A stretch of 64,000 nt of DNA, from assembly GCF_022271435.1 (NCBI RefSeq), contig NZ_JAFIQY010000031.1, forward strand, positions 39,302 through 103,301, in the 5' to 3' direction. Within the stretch, counting starts at the first letter, position 1. The number at the start of each line of letters is the position of its first letter. A program made the translations under genes and the position numbers. Below are positions 1-8,136 of the stretch, piece by piece. This stretch comes from Streptomyces monomycini (lineage in GTDB: Bacteria; Actinomycetota; Actinomycetes; Streptomycetales; Streptomycetaceae). The notes under the pieces are model-generated. The model was not told the DNA's origin, made no database searches, and was given only the letters and a program-made list of their open reading frames with translations.

Positions 1-141
1 ATTGGCCAGGACTCGGGCCAGACGGTTGTGCCGCTTGGAGGCGCTCGGCCTGTCGACGACCGCCCCGTCCACGGTCTCGACGCCGGCGCACCGCTCCTCG
101 GGCCAGGACGCGTACTGCTCCGCGCTGACCTGCGTATGCAT
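1..141 (-). CDS. Uma2-family endonuclease-like protein, N-terminal part (runs off the window)
   Basis: The 47 visible residues contain YASWPEE near residue 10 and SASKRHNRLARVLAN at residues 33-47, the pattern at the N-terminus of Uma2/DUF820 proteins, which have a PD-(D/E)XK nuclease fold and are very numerous in Streptomyces. The rest lies outside the window, so catalytic residues cannot be seen. The ATG at 141 has only a weak ribosome-binding site. A much better site (GGAGGAGG) precedes an in-frame ATG at 171, but a TAG codon at 142-144 separates the two starts. The gene may therefore be interrupted, or it may simply start at 141. Confidence 0.6.
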   Translation of the reverse strand, partial: MHTQVSAEQYASWPEERCAGVETVDGAVVDRPSASKRHNRLARVLAN

Positions 142-196
142 CTACGCGGATGCCACCATTTCGGTGGTCATGGGTACCTCCTCCGTGGAGCCTCGA

Positions 197-218
197 CAGT
201 TCCGGAGCTCCGGAACTG
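197..218. promoter_or_regulatory. 22-bp perfect palindrome upstream of the Uma2-like gene
   Basis: The left arm CAGTTCCGGAG (197-207) is followed directly by its exact reverse complement (208-218). It lies 26 bp upstream of the ATG at 171, between the Uma2-like gene and the divergent YyaL-like gene, where an operator would be expected. The regulator is unknown. Confidence 0.55.
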
Positions 219-367
219 AGCGTACGGTCCGTTGATCCGGGCGAGTTGTGACGGAAGAGGAGGCCATCACCCACCCCACGACAGCCCACGAGCGCGATTC
301 AGCCAAGCGAGGCAGCGCCCGTGCGCGCTTCGCCGGCCGGATCAGGCACTGTGAGAGGCTGGACCGC

Positions 368-2407
368 ATGAACCGGCTGGCTGGCGTGACCTCGCCTTAT
401 TTGCTTCAGCACGCGGACAATCCGGTCGACTGGTGGCCCTGGACGCCGGAGGCTTTCGAGGAGGCGCGGCGGCGCGATGTGCCCGTGCTGCTGTCGGTCG
501 GCTACTCCGCGTGTCACTGGTGCCATGTGATGGCGCACGAGAGCTTCGAGGACGAGGCGGTCGCCGCCGTGATCAACGAGCACTTCGTGGCGGTCAAGGT
601 GGACCGCGAGGAGCGGCCCGACGTGGACGCCGTCTACATGGAGGCCGTGCAGGCCGCCACCGGGCAGGGCGGCTGGCCGATGACCGTCTTTCTGACGCCC
701 GAGGGTGAGCCGTTCTACTTCGGTACGTACTTCCCGCCGGAGCCGCGCCACGGCATGCCCTCCTTCCCGCAGATTCTCCAGGGTGTGCGGAGCGCGTGGA
801 CGGACCGCCGGGACGAGGTGGGCGAGGTCGCCGGGCGGATCGTCGCCGATCTGTCCGCGCGGTCGCTCTCCGTGTCGCCGGCCAACGGTGAACCGGTGCC
901 GCCGGGCCCGGAGGACCTGGCGAACGCGCTGCTCACGCTGACCCGCGACTTCGACGCCGTACACGGCGGATTCGGCGGCGCGCCGAAGTTCCCGCCGTCC
1001 ATGGCGCTGGAATTCCTGCTGCGCCACCACGCCCGTACGCAGTCCGAGGCGGCTTTGCAAATGGTGCAGGCGACCGCGGAGGCGATGGCCCGCGGCGGCA
1101 TCTACGACCAGCTCGGCGGCGGTTTCGCGCGCTACGCGGTGGACGAGACCTGGACGGTGCCGCATTTCGAGAAGATGCTGTACGACAACGCGCTGCTGTG
1201 CCGTACGTACGCGCACCTGTGGCGCGCCACCGGGTCGGACCTGGCCCGTCGTGTCGCCGTCGAGACCGCCGAGTTCATGGTGCGGGAACTCCGTACGGAG
1301 CAGGGCGGGTTCGCCTCCGCGCTGGACGCCGACTCCGACGACGGCAGCGGCCGGCACGTCGAAGGCGCGTACTACGTGTGGACGCCGGAGCAGTTGCGCG
1401 ACGTCCTGGGGGAGAAGGACGCCGGGATCGCCGCGCACTACTTCGGGGTGACGCAGGAGGGCACCTTCGAGGAGGGCGCCTCCGTCCTGCAACTCCCCGA
1501 CACCGACGACCTGGTGGACGCGGCGCGGATCGCGGGCATCAAGGAGCGGCTGCGCGCGGCCCGCGACGCCCGGCCGCGCCCCGGGCGGGACGACAAGGTC
1601 GTCGCCGCCTGGAACGGCCTGGCCATCGCGGCCCTCGCCGAGACCGGTGCCTACTTCGACCGCCCGGATCTGGTCCAGGCCGCCACGGACGCCGCCGACC
1701 TGCTCGTCCGCGTCCACATGGACTGGCAGGCGCGGCTGCACCGCACCTCGCGCGACGGCGTCGCGGGCGCCAACACCGGCGTCCTGGAGGACTACGCGGA
1801 CGTCGCCGAGGGCTTCGTCGCGCTCTCCTCGGTCACCGGGGAGGGCGTCTGGGTGGAGTTCGCCGGCCTCTTCCTCGACACCGTGCTCGTCCACTTCACC
1901 GCCGAGGACGGCACGCTCTACGACACCGCCGACGACGCCGAACAGCTGATCCGCCGCCCGCAGGACCCCACCGACAACGCCACGCCCTCCGGGTGGACCG
2001 CGGCCGCCGGCGCCCTCCTGTCGTACGCGGCGCTGACCGGCAGCAGCCCGCACCGGGACGCCGCCGAGCGCGCCCTCGGCGCCGTCAAGGCGCTGAGCGG
2101 CCGGGCGCCGCGCTTCATCGGGTGGGGGCTGGCCGTCGCCGAGGCCGCGCTGGACGGGCCGCGCGAGGTCGCGGTGGTCGGTCCGGACGGCGACCCGGCC
2201 ACCCGGGCACTGCACCGTGCCGCCCTGCTGGGCACGGCGCCCGGCGCGGTGGTCGCCCTGGGGGAGCCGGGGTCGGACGAGGTGCCGCTGCTGAAGGACC
2301 GCCCGCTGGCCGACGGCCGGGCCGCCGCGTACGTGTGCCGCCACTTCACGTGCGAGCGGCCGACGACCGACCCCGGAGAGCTGGGGGAGAAGCTGAGCGG
2401 CGGCTGA
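368..2407 (+). CDS. YyaL/SSP411-like thioredoxin-domain protein (DUF255)
   Basis: This 679-residue protein belongs to the widespread YyaL/spermatogenesis-associated protein 20 family. An N-terminal thioredoxin-like domain (about residues 1-160) carries the family motif CHWCHVM at residues 49-55, with a CxxC pair at C49 and C52. The remainder resembles the (alpha/alpha)6-barrel of N-acylglucosamine 2-epimerase and glycoside hydrolase folds. The biochemical role is not established. I chose the ATG at 368 because the family begins NRLAGVTSPYLLQHADNPVDW. The frame is open back to a GTG at 248, but those 40 extra residues look unlike the family. The gene stands alone and is followed by a hairpin. 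Confidence 0.88.
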   Translation: MNRLAGVTSPYLLQHADNPVDWWPWTPEAFEEARRRDVPVLLSVGYSACHWCHVMAHESFEDEAVAAVINEHFVAVKVDREERPDVDAVYMEAVQAATGQGGWPMTVFLTPEGEPFYFGTYFPPEPRHGMPSFPQILQGVRSAWTDRRDEVGEVAGRIVADLSARSLSVSPANGEPVPPGPEDLANALLTLTRDFDAVHGGFGGAPKFPPSMALEFLLRHHARTQSEAALQMVQATAEAMARGGIYDQLGGGFARYAVDETWTVPHFEKMLYDNALLCRTYAHLWRATGSDLARRVAVETAEFMVRELRTEQGGFASALDADSDDGSGRHVEGAYYVWTPEQLRDVLGEKDAGIAAHYFGVTQEGTFEEGASVLQLPDTDDLVDAARIAGIKERLRAARDARPRPGRDDKVVAAWNGLAIAALAETGAYFDRPDLVQAATDAADLLVRVHMDWQARLHRTSRDGVAGANTGVLEDYADVAEGFVALSSVTGEGVWVEFAGLFLDTVLVHFTAEDGTLYDTADDAEQLIRRPQDPTDNATPSGWTAAAGALLSYAALTGSSPHRDAAERALGAVKALSGRAPRFIGWGLAVAEAALDGPREVAVVGPDGDPATRALHRAALLGTAPGAVVALGEPGSDEVPLLKDRPLADGRAAAYVCRHFTCERPTTDPGELGEKLSGG

Positions 2408-2409
2408 GA

Positions 2410-2433
2410 GGGGGCGGGCGCCGGCCTGCCCCC
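2410..2433 (+). terminator. Hairpin after the YyaL-like gene
   Basis: GGGGGC-G-GGC (2410-2419) pairs with GCC-T-GCCCCC (2424-2433) around a 4-nt loop with one mismatch, starting 3 bp after the stop codon. There is no T-tract, as is usual for Streptomyces. Confidence 0.5.
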
Positions 2434-2480
2434 GGCCCCGCCGACCTCCTCCGTCCTAAGTCCTAGGCCGCAAAGCGGGC

Positions 2481-2510
2481 TTGAACTTCACGCGGGCGTC
2501 AACTTTTAGC
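2481..2510 (+). promoter_or_regulatory. Probable promoter of the CurA-like gene, leaderless arrangement
   Basis: TTGAAC (2481-2486) is a good -35 candidate. The AT-rich stretch AACTTTTAGC follows 15-19 bp later, and the ATG at 2519 comes only about 9 bp after that, with no Shine-Dalgarno sequence. This suggests a leaderless message. The element contains the imperfect direct repeat AACTTCACGCG/AACTTTTAGCG, a possible binding site for the downstream MerR protein. Confidence 0.4.
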
Positions 2511-2518
2511 GTGACGGC

Positions 2519-3553
2519 ATGACGAACCGCACGCACCGCACCGGTGGCGGCCTCCCCGCCACCCACCACGAAGTCCGCCTCACCGGCCGCCCGCGGGGCC
2601 CGCTCACCGACGACCTGTTCGAGGTCGTCGAGGTACCGGTGCCCGAGCCGGCGGCCGGGCAGGTGCTCGTACGCAACACCACCATGGCCGTCGCCGCCGT
2701 CATGCGGACGCTCATGGACGAGGCCACCACGGTCCCGATGCCGTCCTTCGTACCGGGCGAGCCGCTGTACGGGGCGGCCGTCGGCGAGGTGGTGGACGCG
2801 CCCGGCACCGACTTCGTCCCTGGTGACCTGGTGGAACACCACTTCGGCTGGCGGGAGTACGCCCTGGTCGATGCCGCCGAGGCGCACCGCAGGGACCGGG
2901 ACCTGCTGCCCGACCCGGCCGCCTACCTGTCGCAGGGCCCGACCGCCTACATGGGCGTCGTCCGGGGCGCCGAGGTGCGCCCGGGGGACACGGTGTTCGT
3001 GTCGGGCGCGGCCGGCGGGGTCGGTTCGCTGGCGGGCCAGATCGCCCGGCTGCGCGGTGCCGGGCGGGTCATCGGCAGTACGGGATCGCAGCGCAAGGCC
3101 GACTGTCTGGTCGACGAACTGGGGTATGACGCCGCGGTGATCCGCGGTGCCGGCCCGATCGAGGAGCAGTTGCGCAAGGCCGCTCCGGAGGGCGTCGACG
3201 CGGTCTTCGACAACGTGGGCGGCGAGCAGTTGCAGGCCGCCGTCACGCTCGCCAACCGCGGTGCCCGTATCGCACTCGTCGGCGCGCTCTCCAACCAGCT
3301 CTCCGATACCGGCACGCACACCACGGAAATCGACACGCTGTCCCTGGTGGCGCGCGGCATCACCCTGCGCGGCATCGCGCTCTACGACCACCCCGACCTG
3401 ATCCCCGAGTGGAACGAGGTCTTCGGGCGCGGCCTCCGGGACGGCACGCTCACCTTCCCGCACGCGCGGCTGCACGGAATCCAGGAGGCGCCGCGCGCCC
3501 TGCGGGAGCTGGTCGAGGGGCGGCACCTGGGGGCTGTGCTCGTGGAGTTGTGA
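2519..3553 (+). CDS. NADP-dependent CurA/leukotriene B4 dehydrogenase-like oxidoreductase
   Basis: This 344-residue medium-chain dehydrogenase/reductase lacks the zinc ligands of alcohol dehydrogenases. The nucleotide-binding Rossmann motif SGAAGGVGSLAGQIARL is near residues 162-178. The N-terminal pattern EVRLTGRPRGPLTDDLFEVVEVPVPEP is typical of the CurA/PTGR subfamily, which reduces activated carbon-carbon double bonds with NADPH. The ATG at 2519 has no ribosome-binding site, consistent with leaderless translation. A MerR regulator lies 150 bp downstream on the same strand, so the pair probably responds to reactive electrophiles. That role is inferred from family and context only. Confidence 0.88.
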   Translation: MTNRTHRTGGGLPATHHEVRLTGRPRGPLTDDLFEVVEVPVPEPAAGQVLVRNTTMAVAAVMRTLMDEATTVPMPSFVPGEPLYGAAVGEVVDAPGTDFVPGDLVEHHFGWREYALVDAAEAHRRDRDLLPDPAAYLSQGPTAYMGVVRGAEVRPGDTVFVSGAAGGVGSLAGQIARLRGAGRVIGSTGSQRKADCLVDELGYDAAVIRGAGPIEEQLRKAAPEGVDAVFDNVGGEQLQAAVTLANRGARIALVGALSNQLSDTGTHTTEIDTLSLVARGITLRGIALYDHPDLIPEWNEVFGRGLRDGTLTFPHARLHGIQEAPRALRELVEGRHLGAVLVEL

Positions 3554-3629
3554 GGGGAGTGGCGAGGGGGGGCTGAGGGGAGAGGTGAGCGGGGTTCCTG
3601 TGGCGCGGGCCCGTCGGTGTGCTCCGGGC

Positions 3630-3661
3630 GACGACGTACGGTCTGAGTGAGACGACGTACG
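3630..3661 (+). promoter_or_regulatory. 11-bp direct repeats upstream of merR-type gene
   Basis: GACGACGTACG occurs at 3630-3640 and again at 3651-3661, a period of 21 bp or two helical turns. The repeats lie 43-74 bp before the start codon of the MerR gene, so they may be an autoregulatory site. Confidence 0.35.
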
Positions 3662-3703
3662 CAGCGGGGCACCACCGACCGGGCCCCGGCGGGGGAGGAC
3701 CGG

Positions 3704-4195
3704 ATGCGCATCGGGGACGCCGCGGCCGCGGCGGGCATGACGGCCAGGGCGCTGCGCTACTACGAGGAGCACGGGCTGGTGATCGCCCGGCGTACGCCGT
3801 CGGGGCACCGGGTGTACGAGCCGGAGGACGTACGGAAGCTGCGTACGGTGCGTGAACTGCTCGACGCCGGGCTGACGGTGGGCGACATCCGGTCCTTCGC
3901 GCCACTCCTCGACGCGCTGCCTCCCGAGGGCATACCGGAGCTGTTCTTCACACAGGGCGGCGCTCAGAGCGGAGCCCGGGGCGGTGGCGGGGGAGGCCCG
4001 GCGGGTGACGTGGCGGACCTCGGGCCGACGCAGCACCGCCGTACGGCGGCGGAGGTGGCCCGCCGCCGGCTGGCCGACCTGGACGCCCGGATCGAGCGGC
4101 TGACGCGGCTGCGCGGGCGGCTGGCCCGGCGGCTGGGGGAACCGGCCAGGGAGCCGGGGCGGGTGGCGCCGTACGAGAGGGCTTTACGGGAGTGA
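3704..4195 (+). CDS. MerR-family transcriptional regulator
   Basis: The 163-residue protein opens with a MerR winged-helix domain: MRIGDAAAAAGM, then RALRYYEEHGL at residues 15-25, then the wing around SGHRVYEPEDV. A coiled-coil dimerisation helix (VARRRLADLDARIERLTRLR) lies near the C-terminus. Between them is an unusual Gly/Ala/Gln-rich insert of about 30 residues (near residues 86-115). No effector-binding cysteine cluster is visible. The ATG at 3704 follows GGGGGAGG at good spacing, better than the upstream in-frame ATG at 3647. It probably controls the CurA-like gene and itself by twisting a long-spacer promoter. Confidence 0.85.
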   Translation: MRIGDAAAAAGMTARALRYYEEHGLVIARRTPSGHRVYEPEDVRKLRTVRELLDAGLTVGDIRSFAPLLDALPPEGIPELFFTQGGAQSGARGGGGGGPAGDVADLGPTQHRRTAAEVARRRLADLDARIERLTRLRGRLARRLGEPAREPGRVAPYERALRE

Positions 4196-4218
4196 GGCGG
4201 TGCGGACGCGGCGCGCGC

Positions 4219-4842
4219 TCACCACGTCAGGCCCCGGCCGAGTACGTTCATCGCGCGGTCGATGAGGGTGCCGAGATCGTCCCGCTGCCCGTCCGCGACC
4301 CAGTGCAGCAGCGCCTCCTGGAGCCCGGCCAGAAGGGCCGTGGAGATCACCCGGACCTCCAGGTCGTCGGCGGAGCGGCCGGTCCGCTCCGCCAGTACGG
4401 CGCTGATCATGGCGCTGTCCCGCGCGGTGTTCTCCGCCGTACGGCCCCGGATCGCGGGCACCTCGCGGATGAGCCGGGCGCGCTGGACCAGTTCGGCACG
4501 CTCCTCGGCCGACAGGCGCCGCAGCGCCTCGACGGCCACGTGCCGCATCGACTCGGTCATCGGCTCGCCGGCGGGCCTGGCCCGCAGCCCCGCCTCCAGG
4601 AGCGGGCCGTACTCGTCGGTGAGCACGATGTCCTCCCGCGTGGGGAAGTAGCGGGAAACCGTGCTGGGGGAGACCTCGGCGATCCGGTCGACGGAGGTCG
4701 CCTCGTACCCGTGCTCCGCGAAGAGCCGGTAGGCGGCCCGGCGGATCGCCTGCCGGGTCTGGATCTTCTTCCGCTCCCGCAGCCCGATCTTGGGAGTGCC
4801 GGGCTGAGCGGCGGAGTTCTGTGCGCAGGCCATGAGCGTCAT
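4219..4842 (-). CDS. TetR/AcrR-family transcriptional regulator
   Basis: This 207-residue repressor-type protein has an N-terminal helix-turn-helix at about residues 25-75 (TRQAIRRAAYRLFAEHGYEATSVDRIAEV, then STVSRYFPTREDIV). The C-terminal half is a TetR_C-like ligand and dimer domain. The start could be the ATG at 4842 or the second ATG at 4833. It is divergent from a small membrane-protein gene, and the shared intergenic region holds a perfect 15-bp palindrome, a likely operator. The ligand is unknown. Confidence 0.85.
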   Translation of the reverse strand: MTLMACAQNSAAQPGTPKIGLRERKKIQTRQAIRRAAYRLFAEHGYEATSVDRIAEVSPSTVSRYFPTREDIVLTDEYGPLLEAGLRARPAGEPMTESMRHVAVEALRRLSAEERAELVQRARLIREVPAIRGRTAENTARDSAMISAVLAERTGRSADDLEVRVISTALLAGLQEALLHWVADGQRDDLGTLIDRAMNVLGRGLTW

Positions 4843-4951
4843 TGTCCGGCGGTATGGGCCGCTTCCGCACGCAGGAGGCTGTCGGTCCGCCGCTGTTCCT
4901 TGATATGCCCTTGTCTGTCAGTGGTGTGTGTAACGCTTGAGCGAGGGCAAG

Positions 4952-4966
4952 ATCACTGTCAGTGAT
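4952..4966. promoter_or_regulatory. Perfect palindrome between tetR-type gene and small membrane-protein gene
   Basis: ATCACTG (4952-4958), T, CAGTGAT (4960-4966). The related half-site CTGTCAGTG also occurs near 4915-4925. The palindrome lies 22 bp before the small membrane-protein start and about 110 bp before the TetR start, as expected for a TetR operator. Confidence 0.5.
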
Positions 4967-4988
4967 GCTTGGAGGGGGTGTTGCGGGT

Positions 4989-5267
4989 ATGCGTACTGCG
5001 ATTGACGTGTTCGCCGTGTTCGCGGCAGCGCTGTGCGTCGGAGGGTTCCTCGTCGGCGGCACGACCGCGGTGGTCGCGCTGGTGCTGGCCGGGGTGACGG
5101 CCCTGACATGGCAGGTGGCCGCGGCGTCGAGGCCGCGGCCACGTCAGGGTGCGGGGGGCTCGCGCCGGCGGGGCGGTGAGGACGGCGCGGAGGACGGCGG
5201 TGCGGGTGTCACCGGTGGCGCGGATGTCGCGCCGGGTGCCTCAGGCGTGCGAATAGGCCACCAGTGA
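4989..5267 (+). CDS. Small membrane protein, unknown function
   Basis: The 92-residue product has two hydrophobic segments (about residues 5-22 and 26-46), then a charged, Gly/Ala/Asp-rich tail that is probably disordered. I do not recognise a family. The ATG at 4989 was preferred to the upstream ATG at 4962 because GGAGGGGG (4971-4978) precedes it. Its 3' end overlaps the convergent hemolysin-III-like gene by 27 bp, so the last residues read through that gene. Divergence from the TetR gene and the nearby palindrome suggest TetR control. Confidence 0.5.
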   Translation: MRTAIDVFAVFAAALCVGGFLVGGTTAVVALVLAGVTALTWQVAAASRPRPRQGAGGSRRRGGEDGAEDGGAGVTGGADVAPGASGVRIGHQ

Positions 5268-5969
5268 GATGCCGACGTAGTGCACCACGAACGCCGCCAG
5301 TGTCAGGGAGTGGAAGACCTCGTGGAAACCGAACCACCGCGGTGAGGGGTTGGGGCGCTTGATGCCGTAGATGATGCCGCCCGCGCTGTAGAGGATGCCG
5401 CCGACGATGACCAGGACGAGTACGGCGATGCCGCCCTTGCGCAGGAAGTCGGGCAGGAAGAAGACGGCCGCCCAGCCCATCGCGATGTAGCAGGGTGTGT
5501 AGAGCCAGCGCGGCGCGCCCACCCAGAAGACGCGGAAGGCGATACCGGCGAGGGCGGCCGCCCACACGGCCCACAGGAGTGTCTGGCCGCGGCCGCCGGG
5601 GATCAGCAGCATGGTCAGCGGGGTGTAGGTGCCCGCGATGATCAGGAAAATATTGGCGTGATCCAGTCGCCGTAGCACGGCTTCGGCGCGTGGGCCCCAA
5701 TTGCCGCGGTGGTACAGGGCGCTGATCCCGAAGAGCAGGCACGCGGAGAGGGTGTAGACGGCACAGGCGATCCGGCCGCGGGTGCTGTCGGCCAGTGCCG
5801 TGAGCACCACTCCGGAGACGAGGGCGGCGGGGAACATCCCCGCGTGCAGCCAGCCCCGCAGCTTGGGCTTGAGCGGCGCGGCCTTCGCGGCGACCGCGGA
5901 TACTGCGTCGGCGGCCGCGCTGGTGACGGAGGAAGAGCGGCTTTCGGCGGCGTCGGGCGCGGAAGTCAT
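5241..5969 (-). CDS. PAQR/hemolysin-III family membrane protein
   Basis: The 242-residue protein has seven predicted membrane helices and the family pattern KPKLRGWLHAGM near residue 35, which resembles the PAQR/TrhA entry motif. SALYHRGNW lies after helix 2, RLDHANIFLIIAGTYTP in mid-protein, and the conserved histidine of FHEVFHSLTLAAFVVHY at the end. Members are linked to membrane fluidity and energetics; the hemolysin name is historical. The first 35 residues (Ala/Ser/Val-rich) precede the domain. There is no Shine-Dalgarno sequence, and a palindrome lies only 12 bp upstream of the ATG, so a regulator probably acts directly on the promoter. Confidence 0.87.
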   Translation of the reverse strand: MTSAPDAAESRSSSVTSAAADAVSAVAAKAAPLKPKLRGWLHAGMFPAALVSGVVLTALADSTRGRIACAVYTLSACLLFGISALYHRGNWGPRAEAVLRRLDHANIFLIIAGTYTPLTMLLIPGGRGQTLLWAVWAAALAGIAFRVFWVGAPRWLYTPCYIAMGWAAVFFLPDFLRKGGIAVLVLVIVGGILYSAGGIIYGIKRPNPSPRWFGFHEVFHSLTLAAFVVHYVGISLVAYSHA

Positions 5970-5981
5970 GGCCGCAATGCT

Positions 5982-5999
5982 ACCTACGCAACCGTAGGT
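5982..5999. promoter_or_regulatory. Palindromic operator at the hemolysin-III promoter
   Basis: ACCTACG (5982-5988), spacer CAAC, CGTAGGT (5993-5999): a perfect 7-bp inverted repeat, 12 bp upstream of the start codon on the minus strand and probably over the -10 region. The form suits a TetR-type dimer; the regulator cannot be named from sequence. Confidence 0.55.
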
Positions 6000-6212
6000 T
6001 ACAGATCGGTCCGGAAGTGGTGACGGTCACGAGAACCTCCTCTGGACAGATGCCCATGAGGATCGGATGATCAAATGAGTGCGGTCGGCACCGGATGAGC
6101 GGTCGCGAAGCATCCGGGTCGCAGCCCCCAAGGGGCAGGCATCTTCAGAAGCGGGCTCTGCCGGCGTGTACGCGGACAGTGGTCCGTCCCAAACCCTCAT
6201 CTAGGAGCGATC

Positions 6213-8036
6213 GTGGCGCGCGACAACGCGGCTCCCTCCCCCGTACCGACCAACCACCAGGAACTGATCTCCTGGGTCGACGAGATCGCAGCCGTCACCG
6301 AGCCGGACCGCGTCGTGTGGTGCGACGGTTCGGAGGCGGAGTACGAGCGCCTGTGCGAGGAGCTCGTCGCGAAGGGCACCTTCACGAAGCTGGACCCGGT
6401 CAAGCGCCCCAACTCCTACTACGCCGCTTCCGACCCCTCCGACGTCGCCCGGGTCGAGGACCGCACCTTCATCTGCTCCGAGAAGGAGGAGGACGCCGGC
6501 CCGACCAACCACTGGAAGGCCCCGGCGGAGATGCGCGACATCTTCACCGGTGAGCAGGGCGTCTTCCGCGGCGCGATGCGCGGCCGGACGATGTACGTCG
6601 TCCCGTTCTGCATGGGCCCGCTCGGCTCGCCGCTCTCCGCGCTCGGCGTGGAGATCACCGACTCGGCGTATGTCGCCGTCTCGATGCGCACCATGACCCG
6701 GATGGGCCAGGCCGTCCTGGACGAGCTGGGCGAGGACGGCTTCTTCGTCAAGGCCGTGCACACCCTCGGCGCCCCGCTGGCCGCCGGCGAGGCCGACGTG
6801 CCGTGGCCGTGCAACTCCACGAAGTACATCTCGCACTTCCCCGAGGACCGCGAGATCTGGTCGTTCGGCTCCGGTTACGGCGGCAACGCCCTGCTGGGCA
6901 AGAAGTGTTACGCGCTGCGCATCGCCTCCGTCATGGCGCGCGACGAGGGCTGGCTCGCCGAGCACATGCTCATCCTCAAGCTCACCCCGCCGCAGGGTGA
7001 GGCCAAGTACGTCGCCGCGGCCTTCCCGAGCGCCTGTGGCAAGACCAACCTCGCGATGCTGGAGCCCACGATCTCCGGCTGGACGGTCGAGACCATCGGC
7101 GACGACATCGCCTGGATGCGGTTCGGCGAGGACGGCCGCCTGTACGCGATCAACCCGGAGGCCGGTTTCTTCGGTGTCGCGCCCGGCACCGGCGAGCACA
7201 CCAACGCCAACGCCATGAAGACGATGTGGGGCAACTCCGTCTTCACCAACGTCGCGCTGACCGACGACGGCGACGTGTGGTGGGAGGGCATGACCGAGGA
7301 ACTGCCCGCCCACCTGACCGACTGGAAGGGCAACGACTGGACGCCGGAGTCCGGCACCCCGGCGGCCCACCCCAACGCCCGCTTCACCGTCCCGGCCGGC
7401 CAGTGCCCGATCATCGCGCCCGAGTGGGAGGACCCCAAGGGCGTGCCGATCTCGGCCATCCTCTTCGGCGGCCGCCGCGCCAGCGCCGTACCGCTGGTGA
7501 CCGAGTCGCTGACCTGGCAGCACGGTGTCTTCCTCGGCGCGAACGTGGCGAGCGAGAAGACCGCCGCGGCCGAGGGCAAGGTCGGCGAGCTGCGCCGCGA
7601 CCCGTTCGCCATGCTGCCGTTCTGCGGCTACAACATGGGCGACTACATGGGCCACTGGATCAAGGTCGGCGCCGACAAGGACCAGGCGAAGCTGCCGAAG
7701 ATCTACTACGTCAACTGGTTCCGCAAGGACGCGTCGGGCCGCTTCGTGTGGCCGGGCTTCGGCGAGAACAGCCGGGTGCTGAAGTGGATCGTCGAGCGCC
7801 TGGACGGCAAGGCCGAGGGTGTCGAGACGCCCATCGGTGTGCTGCCGACGAAGGAGGCGCTGGACACCGACGGCCTCGGCCTGGACGACGCCGATCTGGA
7901 CTTCCTGCTCACCGTCGACAAGGACGTGTGGCGCGAGGAGGCGGCGCTCATCCCCGACCACCTGAACACCTTCGGTGACCACACGCCGAAGGAACTGTGG
8001 GACGAGTACCCCGCGCTCGTACGCCGCGTGGGGTAG
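6213..8036 (+). CDS. pckG: Phosphoenolpyruvate carboxykinase (GTP)
   Basis: The 607-residue enzyme converts oxaloacetate and GTP to PEP, GDP and CO2, the entry step of gluconeogenesis. The PEPCK-specific P-loop FPSACGKTNLAM is at residues 271-282. The active-site stretch GSGYGGNALLGKKC is near 219-232 and the family C-terminus is intact. Length fits the GTP-dependent class (about 600), not the ATP class. The start is the GTG at 6213, preceded by AGGAGCG. The gene is monocistronic: about 240 bp of leader lies upstream, and an 18-bp perfect stem lies 38 bp downstream. Confidence 0.97.
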   Translation: MARDNAAPSPVPTNHQELISWVDEIAAVTEPDRVVWCDGSEAEYERLCEELVAKGTFTKLDPVKRPNSYYAASDPSDVARVEDRTFICSEKEEDAGPTNHWKAPAEMRDIFTGEQGVFRGAMRGRTMYVVPFCMGPLGSPLSALGVEITDSAYVAVSMRTMTRMGQAVLDELGEDGFFVKAVHTLGAPLAAGEADVPWPCNSTKYISHFPEDREIWSFGSGYGGNALLGKKCYALRIASVMARDEGWLAEHMLILKLTPPQGEAKYVAAAFPSACGKTNLAMLEPTISGWTVETIGDDIAWMRFGEDGRLYAINPEAGFFGVAPGTGEHTNANAMKTMWGNSVFTNVALTDDGDVWWEGMTEELPAHLTDWKGNDWTPESGTPAAHPNARFTVPAGQCPIIAPEWEDPKGVPISAILFGGRRASAVPLVTESLTWQHGVFLGANVASEKTAAAEGKVGELRRDPFAMLPFCGYNMGDYMGHWIKVGADKDQAKLPKIYYVNWFRKDASGRFVWPGFGENSRVLKWIVERLDGKAEGVETPIGVLPTKEALDTDGLGLDDADLDFLLTVDKDVWREEAALIPDHLNTFGDHTPKELWDEYPALVRRVG

Positions 8037-8073
8037 TACGGGAACGGCCCGGCACGGACCGGGCCCCACGGTC

Positions 8074-8115
8074 GACGGCCGGGGTCACGTGCACGACCAC
8101 GTGACCCCGGCCGTC
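8074..8115. terminator. Very strong bidirectional terminator between pckG and the convergent gene
   Basis: A perfect 18-bp stem (8074-8091 with 8098-8115) closes the 6-nt loop CACGAC. It sits in the 100-bp gap between convergent genes and is followed by TCTTGCTTTCC, so it can serve both strands. Confidence 0.85.
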
Positions 8116-8136
8116 TCTTGCTTTCCGCGCGGCCTC

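Noticed and set aside
299..2344. A 681-codon minus-strand frame opposite the YyaL-like gene
   Set aside because: The translation is Arg/Gly/Val-rich without recognisable domains, while the plus strand encodes a full conserved protein.
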